Origin: Bombus terrestris
Taxonomy: Eukaryota; Arthropoda; Insecta; Hymenoptera; Apidae
DNA length: 64,000 nucleotides
Assembly (NCBI RefSeq): GCF_910591885.1
Contig: NC_063273.1
Location: 5,208,001 to 5,272,000, forward strand
Reading direction: 5' to 3'
Positions 1 to 14,500 of this stretch are shown here, one piece after another (within the stretch, counting starts at the first letter, position 1; the number at the start of each line of letters is the position of its first letter). Both the position numbers and the translations under genes were made by a program. The notes below the pieces were generated by a model. It had not been told where the DNA came from, did no database searches, and worked only from the letters and a program-made list of their open reading frames with translations.

Positions 1-2367
1 GTTTGTTTTAACGTGACTCGCGGCTAACGGTATTCCTTGCTTTAACCTCGCGGACCAACACTCGCGAATCCTGCAGTTTTTCTCTTTCATTGTTTGCTCG
101 ATCTTTACTTTCCCGGCGTTTTTAAAGTTCCTAGCGTTCCACTGCAAAGACGGGAAGGAAAATAAAATCAGTACAAACTATGAAATTTCCCGACGAATCG
201 CGGCGGTAATTGATTTCCAGCAAATTCCGCCGGTGTGAATGGGACAGACTCGCTTAAGGACACTTATTCAGGCAAAAACGTTATCGAAAAGTCAAAAACC
301 CAGCTTAAAGGGGCGGGGATCGATCGCTATTCGTAACAAGACTAATTACCGCGGAAAGGCTGCCTCGTTGACGAATCTTGAAACTTGAATCGTATAAATG
401 GCATCGTTTAAGTGGCAGCTAAACTTAGCTGCGTTATTAGGAACCTCTCAACGTAACACCATGCGCTCTATTGTTCGTGAAACGTTCCAGTTTCAAGCTG
501 CGTCCACGAGCAAACAGTCGCGCCAGGCTTTTCTGAAATTTCCAACTTTGCCTCTGTCGAGAATCAAAATTACAGAAAAATCAAGTATCAATGTATATCT
601 AACGAAATTCGTACAGAGTAAACGAAACGATCGGGACTTGTCGGGGCTACAAATGTAGCGAATGCGGTCGAAAGCCACTAAAATTCGCCTTCTATTGTAC
701 TTCCTTCGCTGTCGCGTAGCATTATTACGAGCAAGTCGTACTCAGCTCGCGAATCTCGTGATATATACCTGTGTACCATCCATGATACCAGGTGGAAACC
801 TGGAGAGCAATAAACATCCTTCTCCTCCTATCCCCAGAAATCCCCGGCCCCTTACTTCCACCTTTTCTAGTTCCGTTCTCGTAGAAGCAATGAAATAATT
901 CCCCATCTCGCCTACCGGAAAGTCGAGAGCGTGTGACACTCACCCTCGATTTCTCCCTCCACCGGTTTCCTCCTTCAACTATACAAGCCACGATTTCTGT
1001 CACTGTTAGCTCTCCGGCCGCGTAATTCACCTTCGAAACGAACCGATCTATCCAGAGATACTTGTAGGTCCGCGATCGCGTTCGTCTTTACTACGTGTAT
1101 ACAGTAGGTATACATATTTTCGATCTAATCAAGGAAATACAGGAAGTACACCATCGTTTACGTGATAAAATACGCCGACTCTATCGCATCGGGATCCTTC
1201 TATACTCGCGATTCAAGGAGACAAATTTGCACGGATAATTAACTCGGAGAATTAGGTGACCATATAACCGGTACATCGAGACTATCGAGATCGCTAATGT
1301 TGTGGCCGAGTAAGACCCGTCGAGCGACGTGATTGACGACTAGCTCGGAGTCTCTGATACACATTCGTAAACATGGACACAGTTTCGATACGTCGTCTAC
1401 TCGGATTAGTCGAGTTACTCGAATTGTCCTAACCAACGATCAACCTGCTTGTTACGAGTAAGCGATAGAGAACACTCCGTCAGATATGGATCAACGATAT
1501 TGCGGGATTGCCAAGTAAAACATCAAACAGCGATAGATCAAGCATCGACGCCGTTAGATTCTCCCACGAGTGACGGAGCGTGTCCGAAGCTTTCTTACGC
1601 TACCAACAACCAGCTCTTGGTCGAGTATCCAACGGTCCATTTACCCTGCTCGGTCAGTGGTTACTAATAGTCACTTTCTCGAAAATCATTTCTATCGACT
1701 ATTTCGCTACGGTAAACGTTTCTCAGAGTTTGCTTCCGGTTTCAACTACTTTCGTGTGTGATCATCCCGGATCAAGGCTAGAAAATGCCGTATCATTGAG
1801 GCTCAGTCGACGGGCTTTCCTTCGGCGATACCTTTTTAAAGTACAACCTACCCTGATGAAATTGCAACTGGGAAAAATTCTTACATTCGAGAAAAGAATT
1901 CTACCAGAGGTAAAAGAAGTTGCAGAGGGAATTCTAACAACTAGGAAACTTAACCTTCCGAAGAATCAAGAATTCCGGCAATAGGGAAAAAGCGTAACGA
2001 CGACATAAATGAAATTTCAGCGATAAGACTGGGACGCAAAGACACCGGAATACCAACTAGATGTAAGAAACAACGGGAAAACTTTATACGACTAACGTGT
2101 AAAGTAACGATACGTTATCGATATCGTATATACGTCCTTCAGGGGAATAAGAATTATAAATTCTGTACGGAGGAACTCGACACATTGTGATTCTAATAAT
2201 TCTCGAAATAGCTTGCGATACCTGAGATTTCCTATAAGATTTCCATGAATGTAATTTTGTTTGCATTTTCATTCGGTTGTCACGTTCGCTGATGACTAAA
2301 GCGGCATGCAAATGCATAAGTCACGTCATTTGTGTACGTTCTAAGATGACTTGTCTGTTCGATTTAG
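1..2367 (+). other. Upstream intron of the Sidestep-family gene, no exon recognised
   Basis: The stretch ends in an acceptor (ttcgatttag) directly before the first recognisable exon. That exon starts in the middle of an Ig domain and in the middle of a codon, so an upstream exon must exist. I found no open frame here with Ig-like sequence followed by a suitable donor, so the missing exons (signal peptide, first Ig domain, start of the second) probably lie left of the window. Open frames in this stretch, the longest 134 codons at 1580-1984, resemble no family I know. Confidence 0.6.
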
Positions 2368-2595
2368 GTAAACCAAGACCCCGAGTCACGTGGTTTCTGG
2401 AGTCGCAGACAATCGATGCGCCGTCGGAGATTCGGGAGACCCAAGGGCCAGGAGGCGAAACCAACGTCGTAACCATAAGCAATGTGACGCTGAAGGGTCT
2501 CACGAGAAGTCACTACCACGCCAAACTGTTCTGCAAAGCAAGCAATACTCATTTAGCACCGCCACCCACTACTGCCGTTATCATCGAACTTCACA
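2368..2595 (+). CDS. Side exon A: second half of an Ig domain
   Basis: The acceptor is ttcgatttag and the donor gtaagt. The first two bases complete a split codon, 75 codons follow, and the last base A is completed by the next exon to give Met. Sequence KPRPRVTWF supplies the core Ig tryptophan and LFCKASNTH the C-terminal Ig cysteine, in the usual YxC-like context (here AKLFC). In Side proteins this is the C-terminal part of the second Ig domain. Confidence 0.9.
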
Positions 2596-5500
2596 GTAAG
2601 TGGAATGACTCGAATTCCCCCATTCTCGTTAATTCTTTATCGCGATTCCTCCTATCCCTTCTTCCCGTTTTCGAAAGATCGAGTACGCACGTTTAGAATA
2701 CCGGCGATAACTAAAAACATTATTCAAAAAATCGATGGTACGAACGAAATACCAGGGGATCGCAATTAAGACAATTAAGTCGTCTACAAAAGACAGAAGA
2801 TTTCAATAACGTCGTTTTATCTGCCTAAAAGAACAGTAGGTAATTTGCCCCTTCGTTAGCCGCGAAAGCCAACCCAGTTATGTTAATGAAATGATTAATA
2901 ATTAACGGCGCTAATTACCCGTGATGCAGGAAATCGCTTGGTTCGAAACTCGAGTGTTTGTCCCGTCGGCACAGAGGTTTCGTCGTGCCCATTCACCCGA
3001 CGCGTACACGTCCAAGTATTCTCTCTCGCTCTATTTTTCTTTCTTTTTATCTTTTATTTCCTCTTTTACTTTTTTGCAAGTTCCACGCGCGCGGTCGCAC
3101 ATAGCATAAAAGCGAACAAAGTTCTTCGGACGAGAGGAACGAATATCGAGTGTTTGTGCGTGTATTTTTTTATCCGAATCGAGAAACGGTTGAACGTTTA
3201 ACCATCGCGCGTCCAACTTCTCTACGACGGATTTTTTCCCATAAAATCTGACCGAAATGAACGAACTTCGAAAACGGCGATATCAATGGCAGCAGTTAGA
3301 TTCGACGAGCTGAAATTGAAACATTTTTCAAACGATTATAACGGAAAGAGAGGTATGTGTAGTATGTTCGACAACCAACGGCCGCGCAACACTGGAAATC
3401 ACGTTTGAAAGGCAATCAGGACTCTGATGTCATTAATAACGTTACTTCTGAAATCGCCTGGCAAACCGCTACGTGCGCCAGTACGAATCGGTATACCTGT
3501 AACCATGTCCAATTAAATTTTATGAAATGCGTACACATATGTATGTATACATTACAAGAGGAACCGTTTACCCAACACACGCGAATCATTGCTGCGCGTT
3601 TCGACGATAATCGAGAAGAAACGCGTATTCGCATCTTGGATGAAACAGAAAAACGTCATCGAATAAATACATCGTAATAATTGCCTCCTTTCGACGCAGC
3701 TGACCCGTTAGCGATTTGAATGGTCGAAAGGAACGACTTATTGCTTTCTGTTTATCGGGCGAAAACGTCGATGATATAGTGAATAGAAAAAATCAGACGA
3801 AAGCGAATTAATCCCAGCAAAGCGACCGATTGATAATCATCGAAAAAGAAGAGAAACACAAGCGACGATATATCCCGACGCTTCTTTGACGACCGATATT
3901 AAAGTCCCTACGAATCGTTTTACGATATCGACTTCGATTCGTTCTCCTTGATATTCGCGCGCTCTAAACCGCCAGCGGTTTCGAACCCAACTTTCATCAG
4001 GGGCCGATCAACGTTTTCTTTAAAATTCGCAATTGCCCTGGTATCCAAAAGGGTTTCTCGCGCGAAAAGAAGGGCAAGTTTCGACGCGACGCGACGCGGA
4101 ACGTCCACGCTGACTCTTTTCGTATTCTCTGCGCGTATTAAGAGCTCCGGTAGTTCGTGATCCGATTAAAAACTCTCCGGTTGGTTCGGCGAACAGAACC
4201 GCGATTGCAGATGTCAGTCGATGCAGGAAATTAATATTAATAATTTCATAAGCACCGGGTTGCTGGCCGACTCGTCGGTACGCTCGAGATTCATCCCGCG
4301 AGAAACTTTTCCATCGGACAAACAACTTTAAATTAAATTGCGCGCCGCGGACGGTCTTACCGCTCGTCGGATACAAGAAGAAACCGAATCGAGTAATTCT
4401 GAGCGATGATGGTGTAAAAGACTCGCTTGGGAAATACGCGCTAGGGAAATACGCGCTAAATGAAAACCATCTTTAGACCATGGCGTCATAAATATCGTTA
4501 AAAATGGGAAATTCGACGAAACAGAGAAATCTTTCGTCGCCTTTCGCTTTCCATTTTCCTCTACGTTGTTTTACGTATAGATCCCTTAAATCGGTTTTCC
4601 CACGAGGAATACGTATCTATTATCCTATTACTCGAAGAATCGAGCTGAGCGAGACTGGATATTAACACTGATCGCCTCTTCAATACAACACTAACGCAAC
4701 TCTTTAAACTCCACTCGCTAAACTTTCCATTATCCTACACCCTTCAATATCTTCATCCCCAGTCACACTTACGGACTACGCTTTAACGTTCACTTACGGA
4801 CTCAACGAGTAATCGACTTGGCCACGACTCTCTTCAACTCTAACATCTAACCCTGGCAAACTCGAACACTTGCAAAGCACACTAACCAATTACTCAAAAC
4901 TTTCAAAACTTTAATTGCTTGCACGCTCGTTTACAATTCTAGCACGTGCCCATTCTCGTCAGCGCCAAGTAACACGCCAACAATCGCCATTCACCCGAGT
5001 TATCCGTTAAAGCAGTCAGCAATTTGCAAAGAAACACGATACTAGATCGACTTTGCGATACTTGGCTCGTACACGGGATAGCAAACATCAAACCGCTTGT
5101 CGACTAAAGCGTAAGCAATAACAAAGTGGAATGGTTAATCGGACCAAGATTACCTTGCATTTTTCTTCCACGATGCCTAACGACCCAGCTGAATCGTTCG
5201 TACGGAGTTGGTAACTGGGATGCTCGATTATTCGTTGATTGGACTGAGTTAGATGAAGCACGCGGCGAATGATCGACAAGCACTCCGTTCAACTACTCGA
5301 AAGTCTAACGAGTTGAAGAGACGACTTGACGACAGACGTGGGCACGAATCGATCGTACCTTCGCCTCGCCTTGGTCGAACGCCTCGCGTTCACGTGTTTT
5401 CATCAGTGATAAGAAACGCGTAAACTTACGTAGAAACTTCACGCAAATATATATCTCACGAACTATTCTACAAGTACGGATATTCGAGCAAACGTCGCGT

Positions 5501-8500
5501 TAAGATTCGATACTAATAACATCGTTAGGAAGTTGCGCTATTAGCTAGAAATAAAATCAAAGAAACGAGATAAATTATTTCAAGATTGCATCCTTTGAAC
5601 CAAGATTCACTGATTCAAGATTCGCTGATATATATACATACGTGCTATATGCATGCTATATAAAACCGTAGAAGAAACAGATACATACTCGGAAATTAGC
5701 TGCCTTCGATATGAATCGAACAACGGTTTTATTATTCTTTCGAGAGAAGGGCAGCTGAGATAAAAATGAAGTCTTTCTGCTTCCATTAATCTCAGACTAA
5801 TTGGAGGCACGACCGATGAAGCGTACATCGGATAATTGGAGGATTCTTGATCGATACAGTTGAAATTCTAACGAGCCGAAGAGCTAGCCGGCATGCGTCT
5901 CTCTCCGACCAAAAATGCACCTGGCTCGGCCGAGTCTTTATCATTTGCATCGAATATATCTGCATATTTCGGAATTATCGGAATATCGTCATGTAAGATT
6001 CGAGGGTGACGGTCACATCTGGAGGTATACTCTCGCAAGTTCGACGTCCTTTTCCGATATACATACATATGTATATAGAATATACGTATATCTGATATAT
6101 ACATAAATCCGCAAGCACTGTGATAGTTTACCAATTTAACAAGTAACGAGTGACGCGAAGATGACACGAACGCTACGTGACCGCGACATGGCCAAAGATT
6201 TTCTCTCTGTGGTTCATTTTCATTAGCGCGTGGAATTGGGGAACGCCGCTCAAGAAAATTGCTCGACTTCGTTAACCAGTCGGGAAATCTCACGTTTCTA
6301 CTTCTACGTCCAATGACAACAAAGAACTCACATTTGACAAAAGTCCACCGACCAATCCACCGTCATCGAGTTCCCGTTAATTAGTAAGAAAACTACCGAA
6401 CCTCTCTTCGTTTGCTCGTTAGTCTTTCATAGGAAGGAATATCAACGAAAGCGATAAGAGTGAAGCAAGAATCGAGCTGCTAATCGATCACTCGGTTCGT
6501 GGTAATAATCGACCATCGATAATAATCAGACGTACGATTCAACTTTTCCTGCTCCGTCGTCTTCGGGCGCTCATCGAACGTTTGTTCGGCGATGCATAAA
6601 ACAAAATAGAAGAAGATGAAGGACCGTCGTGTAAAAGCCGCGCGGGTAGAGATCGTTCGATTGTTCGTACCGCGTGACAGGAACGCGAGGAAAATTTTAC
6701 TAAAAGAACGAAACTCGAGACGTGCGTAGACCCACGAAGTAGTGAATCTTGCAACCGCGAATCCTCGCAGATGTACCTTTGGATCGAGAGACAACTAAGA
6801 ACAGGAGCGTTGCAAACGCTCGCAAAGATGAACGAACTTAATCAACTTTTAGCTCCTAATACCTTACCGAGCTCGCGGCAAGTTAATAACTTCCTGTTTT
6901 CGTACGATTATCATTGCGAAACGTGTATTTCCCCGATGAGTCAAAAGTATAACACGATCCAATTTCGGTTCCGCTACCGATTCGACGAGACGGTGAGAAT
7001 AACAAAGTTTGCATCGATAGGAACGAAACTAAAACCTAACCCCTACCATTGATATTACGTTGGAACAGTCGCGCGAAACCAAGGAAAGTTTGGTTAATTT
7101 CGACAGAAAGGTTGAGTTTCGCGAAGTCGCAAATGCGATCGTATCGTATTTGGGCGTGGTCTGCTGGAAAAGCTTATTAAACAGACCCAGCGACTCGTTT
7201 AAGCGAAGAGCGAGAAGAGGTTAGCGGTAGCTTTGGTGAAAACGATACGAGTTGCGGTTTTGCCAAATTATGACAATAATATCACTTAAAATCGTGGCCG
7301 ATCTGGCTAAAATTTCACTTAAGTCGACAATTCGCAGAATCGGCGCATACGGACCGTTCTTTAATGTTCGCTCGTTCCACAGCTAACCGACTTAATCGAC
7401 AAACGAGCCATTTAAACTTCTCTCCAATTCCTTTTTCTCCTTTTTCGTTCCCCATGCCCTTCTTTTTTTTTCAACCTCTGCAAGGTTCCTCCTTAGCCCG
7501 ACTCTGGCTTTTTCCCCAGCGTGAGACGCATTATTCCCTCGTCAGTAATAAGCCCGCGAACCGTGAAACATATTAAACGCATAAATACGCTGGCAAGACG
7601 TCGAAATAAACTGTCGCGGGCGGCTGGCGAAATTCCACATCCTTGTCTGTAGCCCGATTTCGTATTTCTCTCGTCCTGTCGCTGTACAAAGAGTTTTGAA
7701 TGAATTTAAAGCGAGAATTACCGGAAACACGGTAGCCAAGAGGTAATGTCGAGAGAGGCGGCAAGAAAAATGTAAAGATTATCTCGTAGTTGAGGTGTGG
7801 GTATTAAAAAGCAGCGAGTCAAATTCAGAGGAGCCGTTCTCGGCTGCCCTTCCACCCGACGACATGAATTTTGATTTACAAATTAAACACTCCGCAGTTT
7901 TACCCACACTAATTTCCGTCTGTTTTTGTTTTCGTTCGCTCCTACGAGTTCTATTTACACAGACGTTCCTTTCTTACCTCTGTACGCCATTGCACAGAGT
8001 CCTACTCCATGCTCCACTCTTTTTACAACCTATTCCCGACACTTCTCATCGATCTTTGTTTCTGCCCTGTTCATTTCCAAAAACTTGCCTTGAAACGGCA
8101 ATAGCGAAACATCGCGTCGTCATAAGGAATAATACTTTTCGATTCATCTTTTCCGCGATCTATTAACGCTTATCCTCCGTTTACGCGACAGTTTCCTTTG
8201 ATCGTTGAAGAGGAGTTCCTCAACGGTGAAACATAATACGATATATCTGTGGTATCTTGACATGTTTAGAGTCGTGATAGACGAAAGGAAAAAAAAGCGA
8301 GCAATCGACAAAAGTCTTGGTTTAATTTCCGGCGAGACGAGCACGAGATGGGAAAACTTTTTGTTCGGACAGCGAACAAAGCTGGTGTTTCGAAACATAC
8401 TGTCAGGATCAGTAAGTGCATCAAAATTGTGGACAGAGGCGAACAAAAAAGTTGTTGGTCGCGTAGCCTGACTCTGACACAGTTTTCAACTAGCTAGAGT

Positions 8501-11500
8501 GACGGTCCGGTTCTCTGCATAACGTGTCGTTTCCCCTTCCTTTTTCTCCGCTTTTTTTTGTTTACTGCACCGCTAAACGAAAATTTCGTCCGCCAAAATT
8601 GTCTCGTGCGCGGAAAATACGTAGAAATAAATTTTACGACCCGCAAACTAGCAAATAATCGCTTAAACGTCAACTACCGGAGATCTAGATTTTCTACGTA
8701 GCACTTGATCAACGCGAGTAGGTAAACGTTCGTTCAGCGAACGAAGCGTTCATTCGTGTTTAAGCGGTCGATGCGTTCAATTAGAAACTGTACGATACGG
8801 AGAAAAGGTCCGGTTTAAAGTAAGCGCTAGAACTGGATAAATGTAAAAAAGGAAGGGAACGAAAAAGAAAAATAACGGAAGAATGTGCTAGAAGAGAGAA
8901 GAAATAACGATGATTATTCAACCGGTCCGGAGCGTAGAGTCTGGTCGTACGGTAAATTTACGTCTCGAGGAAGTTTCTCTCAGGTCTTGCAGAAATCAGT
9001 GGAAAGTTGGAAAATCTTTGGCGGTGCCGCGATGCGCGGTCGCCTTCTACTGTATTTATCTCCGCGGGCTGTAAAGTCGAAGAAGTTGCAAAGCGATCAA
9101 AATCTTTCTAACGGCAAAACGAACCGTAGAGCTCGGTAACGAGCTGAAGGGAGAAAGTTTTGAAAGTCGGAAACGAAGATTCCACGATCGTTAATCGACT
9201 CGGTTAAAAGATTCAGCTTACCGACCGCGAACTTGCAGACGACGAGAACGCGTAGACACCAAGTAACGAACGCTTTAACGGCCGCGAACAATGGCAGATA
9301 ATTACAGGCCGGTAACGAGGAATAGCTATGCTGCGCTGTGCCGTGCCACGCCGCACCACGCCACGCCGTTCCTGGTTTGCGTCAGCGCACGGTTTTCGAG
9401 CGTGCGGACCGAGCAGAACGTTTAATTAATGCTCGGTTATTTTCCCGTTTGCCAGCCGCGCGCGGTCGCAATCTCGTCATCTAATTAATAACAAGCCAAG
9501 ACCTCGCTGTGAAAGGCATCTGTCAACTCGATCTACGATGAAACTCTCTGACGCCTGCAACGTTTTATTTCTCCTTCGGCCCACCGGTGAAACCGAGCTT
9601 CGCAATCAAGCAGAAATTTGTAATGTAATCGTTATTAATTACGCTAAAACGTTAAAACGCCATGTCCTATCTAGTCTCAAATGCGTTACTTTTTTTTTGT
9701 TTTTTTGAAACCGTTTTATTTCTCGATTCAATCGAGGGATAACGGGACGTGTACGAAACAGAAAGCGCTTAGGCGCGCGCTCGCGTCCCTGAAAATTGGC
9801 CTCTTCGAAATCTTTCGTAGAATGCTGTCCCGATAACCGAGTCGAAAAGTTTCGCAAATAACATTTTCTTTACGCTTACTCGACGCGCTCTTGTACGTTT
9901 CATTGTCCCGTTTCACTTCACGTACTGTACTTCTACAACTTCTTACTGTTTCCACTCTGTTTTTAAAGATAGAATGAAATCACGACGACGACTATCGCGT
10001 TCCAGAATTATCAAAGAAATTTTGCCACGTGTATCTTGTAAAATTTTCGACTTTTGTTCGTTAAGAATATCTTTTGATACTTTCTGTGTCTGCCGATAAT
10101 TTCAGTGAAACCATTGAAAGTGGAAATTATGGGCAAAGACAAAATCCTATCAGCGGGGAAGAAATACGAAACAAGATGTCAGAGCACGGGATCGAAACCA
10201 CCGGCTGTTTTAACCTGGTGGAAGGCTTCTAAACAACTCAAGAGGACCATTAAAAACGTGAGTAGAAGACAGATTATAATCTTTCAGATACAATTATAAT
10301 ATTATGCGCTCGAAATAAAACAAAACGTTGCGAATGGCGAAATAAACGGAACAGGAGAAAATCGTGGCAAGCTATGGTAATGGCGCGGAACGAAATGGAA
10401 CGATTTTTGATATTCCCTCTGGGAGACGAAACGTTTCCATCGATCGATGCACACCTTGTCAACTTGCTTGCGAAATCGTTCTCTCGAACTTGAAAGAAAT
10501 AAAAATAACGACATCTCGATAACGATATTCCGTACTAACGATACTAAGAAGGAGAATAAACTTTAGATGAGACAAGGCGTAAAAAGGTCTCTAAAAATAA
10601 AATCGTTTCTATCGTATCCCACGTTCTTCCTGCCTTTATTTTCATTTCCCTTACATTGCCTCCGTATATCTTGTTTCTACTTTCTCCGACACTTTGCTAT
10701 CGTCAACCCTCCGTCGATCTTGCAGTTTCTATCGACGACCCAATTTATTATTTCTGCGCTCTGACTGCAACGCGATAAATACAAGCGCCATTTATAACAA
10801 CGTTGAGAAAACCACGCTACCGCGAGGGAGAAAGAAAGCGAAAGATATGGCTCGAGCAATGGTATTTAATTGGTAATTCATAGACTAACGCGTTGGCTCG
10901 TTTAACGTTGCTTCACCCCTTTTAGCCGAGGTCATTACGATAGTCGACGACCATATCGGCATTGAATGTCATCGAGCAACAGTTGAAACGACGCCAACCC
11001 GATAGTCGTTTAACGACCATTATCGAACAAACGTGTTTTTCTATCAATCTTCCGCTAGAATAATCATCCTCCACTTATCGTTCGTGTGATCCACGATGAC
11101 AACAAGATGACAAGATGGAGGAGGAAGGCAGATTTCGATCTCGAAGGGTCTGGGTTTGGTGAAACTTGTGTTTCTGGTTTTTCTCGTCTAAATAGAGGAA
11201 CAAAGGAGGAGAAGGTTAGAAAAGTTCAAACAAGGGTAGATCGTTGCGGAAGTTGAGCCTGAAGGATCAAACGCGTAACGAGAAATCCTTTGGAAAGCTT
11301 ACTCGACTCATGGCCGGCACTTCCGCTGAGATTAGACGACTCGTTGTCTCGATAGAATTAATCCCCAGGTCACATGATGGGTTGACTAAGTGGATTTCCG
11401 ATAAAAAGTGTATCTAACGATATTACTTGGTCCCGCAGACAGCACAGTTAATCGAAGAGATTGAAACGTCAAACAATCCTGTATCTGGCGCTGGCTCGCT

Positions 11501-14500
11501 CGGCAATTTAATAACTTGAAACTATAGCCTATACGACTATAAAATGGAGCGACAAAACGACGGCCAAACTTTAGTTACCAAAAATCAATTATACCTCGTT
11601 CCGCGATGAAACATCGCTTGGGCAAAATTTCGCGCGAAATTAGCCACGAAACATCGTTTCGAAACGTTGGAAATTTCTTGGGTTGGCGAATAACGAACAG
11701 AACGCTCGACGCTGGTTTTCAACGAGGTAATCGATCCCGGTAGTTTCACCATATATTACACCGGAGATTCGTGACGATAGTTAGATATCATTGAAGATGG
11801 GCCATGGATACGCCTGAACACGATCGATTTTCATTAAGAAAATATCCGCTAAGTTACTCGGAGAACGGCGGCATTTTTCCCTGCAACTTTTCCGATCGCA
11901 AGTTAGATCCAATCGACAAGTTGCGAACCCCGCGCCATCGGGTAAGGGAAACTAAACTCTGTGAGCTCGCGTAATCCTAGTCAGAGGCGTACTTGTTCCC
12001 GGAAAGTGGCAAACAGTTGGACGGGACGTAATTGATGTTTAAGGGAAACGAATGTTTCTTCGGGTCTTGGTTTTAGGATGGATCATTGATTCGTTGGCCG
12101 TCGCTCTGAAAAGGCAGAAGCTCGCGTACGCGTGCTATTCGCCGAATAGGAAAACACCGACACAAAGAGGAATGGGAAGAGGAAAAGGAGAACAAAATAC
12201 GGGAGTCACAATGCGGCAGCTACGGTGAAATGGTAGCCCGTGTGGCATGCCAACGACACGGCCGCCCACTCTCTGTACGTTTTATATTTTTCTACGAATT
12301 AATCTCTTTGTTCCCAATAAATTAGCATGATTTCAACTTTTCGCAATTCGATCGCTTCGAAACAGTCGTCTTTGTCTTCGACGTGCAACTATGCGATTGA
12401 AAATATAAAAATTACAGCGAAAATGCAAAGAGCTCGTACAGCCGATAAAGCTCCGCATAAAGATAGTTTACGTTATCGCCGGTAAAAGAGGAAAAACGTA
12501 AAGAAGGGAAAACGTAAAAAAAAGAAAAAGCTAGCTGCGATTTATTTTTCGCTTGCCATAAACGCGAGATGATCTCGTAAATTATAGTATAAAATAAATT
12601 GAGATACGTATTATTCTAATTAACGTGGTTATACTCGCTTCGAAATAAATGCTTCGGTCAGTTCGGTGCTTATTTTTATTGAACGAGATCTTTCGCTCAA
12701 CCATAACCGGTGGTCCATGGTATACGTGAAAACGACAAAGCGCGTAACAATATACGAAAACTCGTTTGTTGTTTATCACGAAAAAAGTAAATGTTTATCG
12801 CGGTGCGGCAGTTAAAGATCAAATATTTTCTTCAAGCAATATCGTCTAGAATTTTTTAGATATTTGCTTGTTCTTTAAACGTGTAATATAACTATGCGAA
12901 CAATCGTAATCAATATGATCGGCTGGCTGGTAGAGAACACACGGGTGTAGAGATTACTGCAATTAATTCGTTTTATGTAACTACAGTATTGTTAATAATT
13001 TTGTACGCTCGATAACGCTACCATGCTTTTCCCGTGATTGACCGTGCTTCGCGTCGCTGCGATTTATCTAAATTCCAATCAGATATCACATGGAGCGCGT
13101 TATATTTTTAATCGTTTCGCTGTATCTGCATCGAGATGATCGATGAAAACGGACTTTTGCGTTTTTTACTCGGCATAGCGGTCCGTGGTGTGAACGAATT
13201 ACGGTAATGGTAGAAAATCACGTCGATTGTTCTTGACTATCGCGATATTAAAAGTTCCATCGACTTACCTTCCTTTGAAAGATCGCGCAGAGGATAATCT
13301 CTGTATAAGCGAACTCGTGCTTGTCGAAATATAGAGAAAACGAAATATTATGGAACGAAACAAAGAGAAATCTAAAGATTCGTCTAAGGAAAAATTATCC
13401 GTGTATGAAAGAGATTAGAGAAACTAGCTACTTAGGAACCACGTCCGATCACTTTTGTTCGACCATTTTTGGGAAACTTTGCAACAAAACTATACCCCGC
13501 AGCTGTATCTCGAAGACAGTTAACAACATAGTTTCGCCAGGCTTCTAAAAAATCAATAGCTAACGCGGTTGTCGTGCAATAAAAGTCGATGGAACGACAA
13601 AAATTCTGATTTTTTCGTTTGATAGGTTTTTCATCAATGTCCGAACGTCATTTTTCTTCTAGATCTTGTTCGTCTAATTTGTTCAGGCGTCGAGGAGAAC
13701 GAGCGTTCTATCCCGATGAACAAATACCTTTTTCGGCAATTGCTCGTTCGCATCCGTAACTCGTAGTGACAAAAGCAGCAACGAAATAACCGTGAACTGT
13801 GTACGAATCGATCGACGAAAGCGTTGACGGGTCAGCTCGCACACGGAATATGTAAAGTTCGACTTGCCTCTTCGTCAAGAAGATAAGGATATTTGTAAAA
13901 AGTATAACGTTCGAAGTGGAAACGTTTAACGAGAGCGACGTAGGGACGTAAAGGGAATTTTAAAAATCAAACAAAGAAAAGGAAAATTATCCGCGAAAAA
14001 CTGGAAAAAAGAGGAGACGACACAAAATATCGCGGCACAAGGGAACAAGGTGATTCACGTATTGTTTCGCATTTTGTTCGACACTGAACGCAGAAATTAA
14101 TATCGAACGTCAGAGTAGCCATATTCATAGAAAATACAAGACTCCGATGATTTATCGTCACGTCAATGTTATCAGTACGCCTAGATTAATAGTTTCATGG
14201 ATATGACAGACGGTTTGATAATAATTTACCGGGTGCATCCATGTAATTGCTATCGATCCATCTAGGAACATCTGGATTGATAGCAAAGCCATCAGTGACC
14301 GTCACTGAATCCACACGTATAATGATGTTCGAACAAATGTAACCTGGAAACGAACGTGTCGAAGCCGTGGACAATTCAATAGTCGTACGTGACCCGTTAT
14401 TAGGGCGTGTCGCCAAAGATAATTAATAATACGTATCAAGAACTTCGATTCGGTTCAAAGATCCATAGCAAAATCATTAAGAGTGTAGTAGGAGAATGTA

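Noticed and set aside
1580..1984. 134-codon plus-strand frame upstream of the first exon
   Set aside because: It was checked as the missing upstream Side exon, but it has no Ig cysteine/tryptophan pattern and no fitting donor.
9340..9372. CCACGCC-type repeats resembling a short array
   Set aside because: Only a few irregular copies with no spacers. It is simple sequence, not a CRISPR-like or satellite array.
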